A stretch of 64,000 nucleotides of DNA from Paraburkholderia sp. BCC1886 (GTDB taxonomy: Bacteria; Pseudomonadota; Gammaproteobacteria; Burkholderiales; Burkholderiaceae), in assembly GCF_900996245.1 (NCBI RefSeq), contig NZ_CAAJGK010000041.1:310001-374000 (forward strand). Direction: 5' to 3'. The position numbers were made by a program, and so were the translations under genes. A model generated the notes under the pieces. It was given only the letters and a program-made list of their open reading frames with translations. It made no database searches and had not been told where the DNA came from. This document shows positions 63,115-64,000 of the stretch, in pieces; position 1 is the first letter of the stretch, and the number at the start of each line of letters is the position of its first letter.

Positions 63115-64000
63115 ATGAGTGCTACTCACGCTTCTGCTGCGGCGTCGTCTACGCTGAACCCGCTGGCCGGCGACGCGCCCGCTTCGGTGCTGCGCATGGA
63201 AGGCATCGGCAAACGCTTCGGCGCGTTTCAGGCGTTGAACGACGTGTCGCTCGAACTGTTCTCCTGCGAAGTGCACTGCCTGCTCGGCGAGAACGGTGCG
63301 GGCAAGTCGACGCTATGCAACGTGCTGTTCGGCGTGCATCAACCCGATGCGGGCGCCATGTGGCTCGATGGCGTGCCGTACCGGCCGCTGAGTCCGCGCG
63401 ATGCGCTCGAACACGGCATTGCAATGGTGCATCAGCACTTCAGCCTCGTGGAAGACGTGAGTGTGCTCGACAACCTGCTGCTCGGTCAGACGCGCGGCTG
63501 GTTGAATCGCAAGCGTGAAGCTGAACGGGTGCGCGCGCTGGTCGCTGGCCTCGGTTTGGCGCTCGATCCCGACGTGCGGGTCGCCGATCTTTCGGTCGGC
63601 GAGAAGCAGCGTGTCGAGATCGTGAAGTGTCTGATTCGCGAGCCGCGTTTGCTGGTGCTGGACGAACCGACCGCGGTGCTGCTGCCCGCGGAGATCGACG
63701 CATTGCTCGATACCTGCGCGCGCGTCGTCGCACGCGGTTGCGCGGTGGTGCTGGTCACGCACAAACTCGCGGAAATTCGCCGTATCGCGAATCGCGCGAC
63801 GGTGTTGCAAAGCGGCCGCGTCGTGGCGAGGTCGAGCACACCGTCCGACGATGTCGATGCGCTGGTGCGCGCAATGATTCATCGGCCGGGTAGTGTCGAT
63901 TCCGAAGGCGTAACGGAGTCCGCCGGACAGAATAATTCGGCGACGCCGGTAGCCGCGTCGCCCTACGGCCGTCCGCTTGCCGACGAGGCCTTGCAGATCG
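63115..64000 (+). CDS. ABC transporter ATP-binding protein, BMP/RbsA type (cut by window edge)
   Basis: The first 295 codons of an ATPase that continues past the right edge. ATG 63115 follows the binding-protein stop by 1 base. Walker A is GENGAGKST, the Q-loop region is AMVHQHFSL, the signature is LSVGEKQRVEIVKCL, Walker B is LLVLDEPTAV and the switch histidine is in VLVTHKLAEI. RbsA-type ATPases are double-length with two nucleotide-binding domains; the first ends near residue 255 and a linker begins. Permeases probably follow outside the window. It would energise import of the BMP-bound ligand. Confidence 0.9.
   Translation, partial: MSATHASAAASSTLNPLAGDAPASVLRMEGIGKRFGAFQALNDVSLELFSCEVHCLLGENGAGKSTLCNVLFGVHQPDAGAMWLDGVPYRPLSPRDALEHGIAMVHQHFSLVEDVSVLDNLLLGQTRGWLNRKREAERVRALVAGLGLALDPDVRVADLSVGEKQRVEIVKCLIREPRLLVLDEPTAVLLPAEIDALLDTCARVVARGCAVVLVTHKLAEIRRIANRATVLQSGRVVARSSTPSDDVDALVRAMIHRPGSVDSEGVTESAGQNNSATPVAASPYGRPLADEALQI

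Noticed and set aside
1..64000. Search for tRNA, rRNA and transposase genes
   Set aside because: No T-loop-like GGTTCGAATCC stretch with a fitting cloverleaf, no rRNA sequence and no DDE-transposase-like protein was recognised by eye; a covariance-model scan would be the decisive test.

Overview
The window looks like chromosomal DNA of a Paraburkholderia/Burkholderia-type betaproteobacterium. The inference rests on GC-rich codon use in every gene, dense gene packing, many LysR, IclR and GntR regulators, many major-facilitator and ABC transporters, and gene types common in that group (YceH, a DUF2934 protein, an AI-2E exporter with a long tail, a plant-type class I aldolase, a phosphoketolase with acetate kinase). 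No database search was possible, so the genus is an inference. I see no rRNA, tRNA, phage, IS element or CRISPR array. The right edge cuts through an ABC ATPase gene.

Layout: 0-4.3 kb holds an amino-acid-type ABC permease and ATPase with an NtaA/DszA-like flavin monooxygenase, divergent from a LysR gene. 4.3-10.6 kb holds a PRC-barrel protein, glycogen debranching enzyme GlgX, and a TauD/TfdA dioxygenase, MFS transporter and IclR regulator in one transcription unit. 10.9-18.2 kb holds a DUF2934 protein, an AI-2E family exporter with a large unexplained C-terminal part, and a tripartite EmrAB/TolC-type efflux operon whose adaptor has a very charged cytoplasmic tail. A terminator-like hairpin and a 56-residue small gene lie upstream of it. 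18.2-28.4 kb holds a Rieske/FAD oxidoreductase, a hybrid sensor kinase, a small exported protein, a 1405-residue CheB-CheR-PAS-kinase-receiver fusion and an HSL-type esterase.

28.5-36 kb holds class I fructose-bisphosphate aldolase, YjbQ with a thioredoxin-like protein, a decayed vapC toxin gene, a small membrane protein, a sugar-efflux-like MFS protein, a short 6-phosphogluconate dehydrogenase with a HAD phosphatase, and an ankyrin-repeat protein. 36-41.7 kb holds a phosphoketolase-acetate kinase operon, then a LysR gene divergent from a LysE exporter and a cupin gene. 41.7-45.7 kb holds a Fur-box-preceded TonB-dependent siderophore receptor, then a DadA-like FAD oxidase preceded on its own strand by a tandem glycine riboswitch with a recognisable promoter. 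45.7-51.3 kb holds an MFS pump, a PaaI thioesterase, a lipocalin, YceH, and an LLM monooxygenase divergent from an SsuA-like binding protein.

From 51.3 kb to the right edge lies what looks like one catabolic region: a complete polyamine-type ABC importer (ATPase, Tat-exported binding protein, two permeases), a PuuE-like polysaccharide deacetylase overlapping a GntR regulator, a flavin reductase, an operon of a RutB-like cysteine hydrolase, an amidase and a gamma-glutamyltransferase-like enzyme, and a divergent BMP-family (nucleoside/purine-type) ABC importer. The number of C-N bond hydrolases and two importers suggest uptake and stepwise hydrolysis of a nitrogen-rich compound of unknown identity. 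Together with the glycine riboswitch in front of dadA, this is the part most worth following up.
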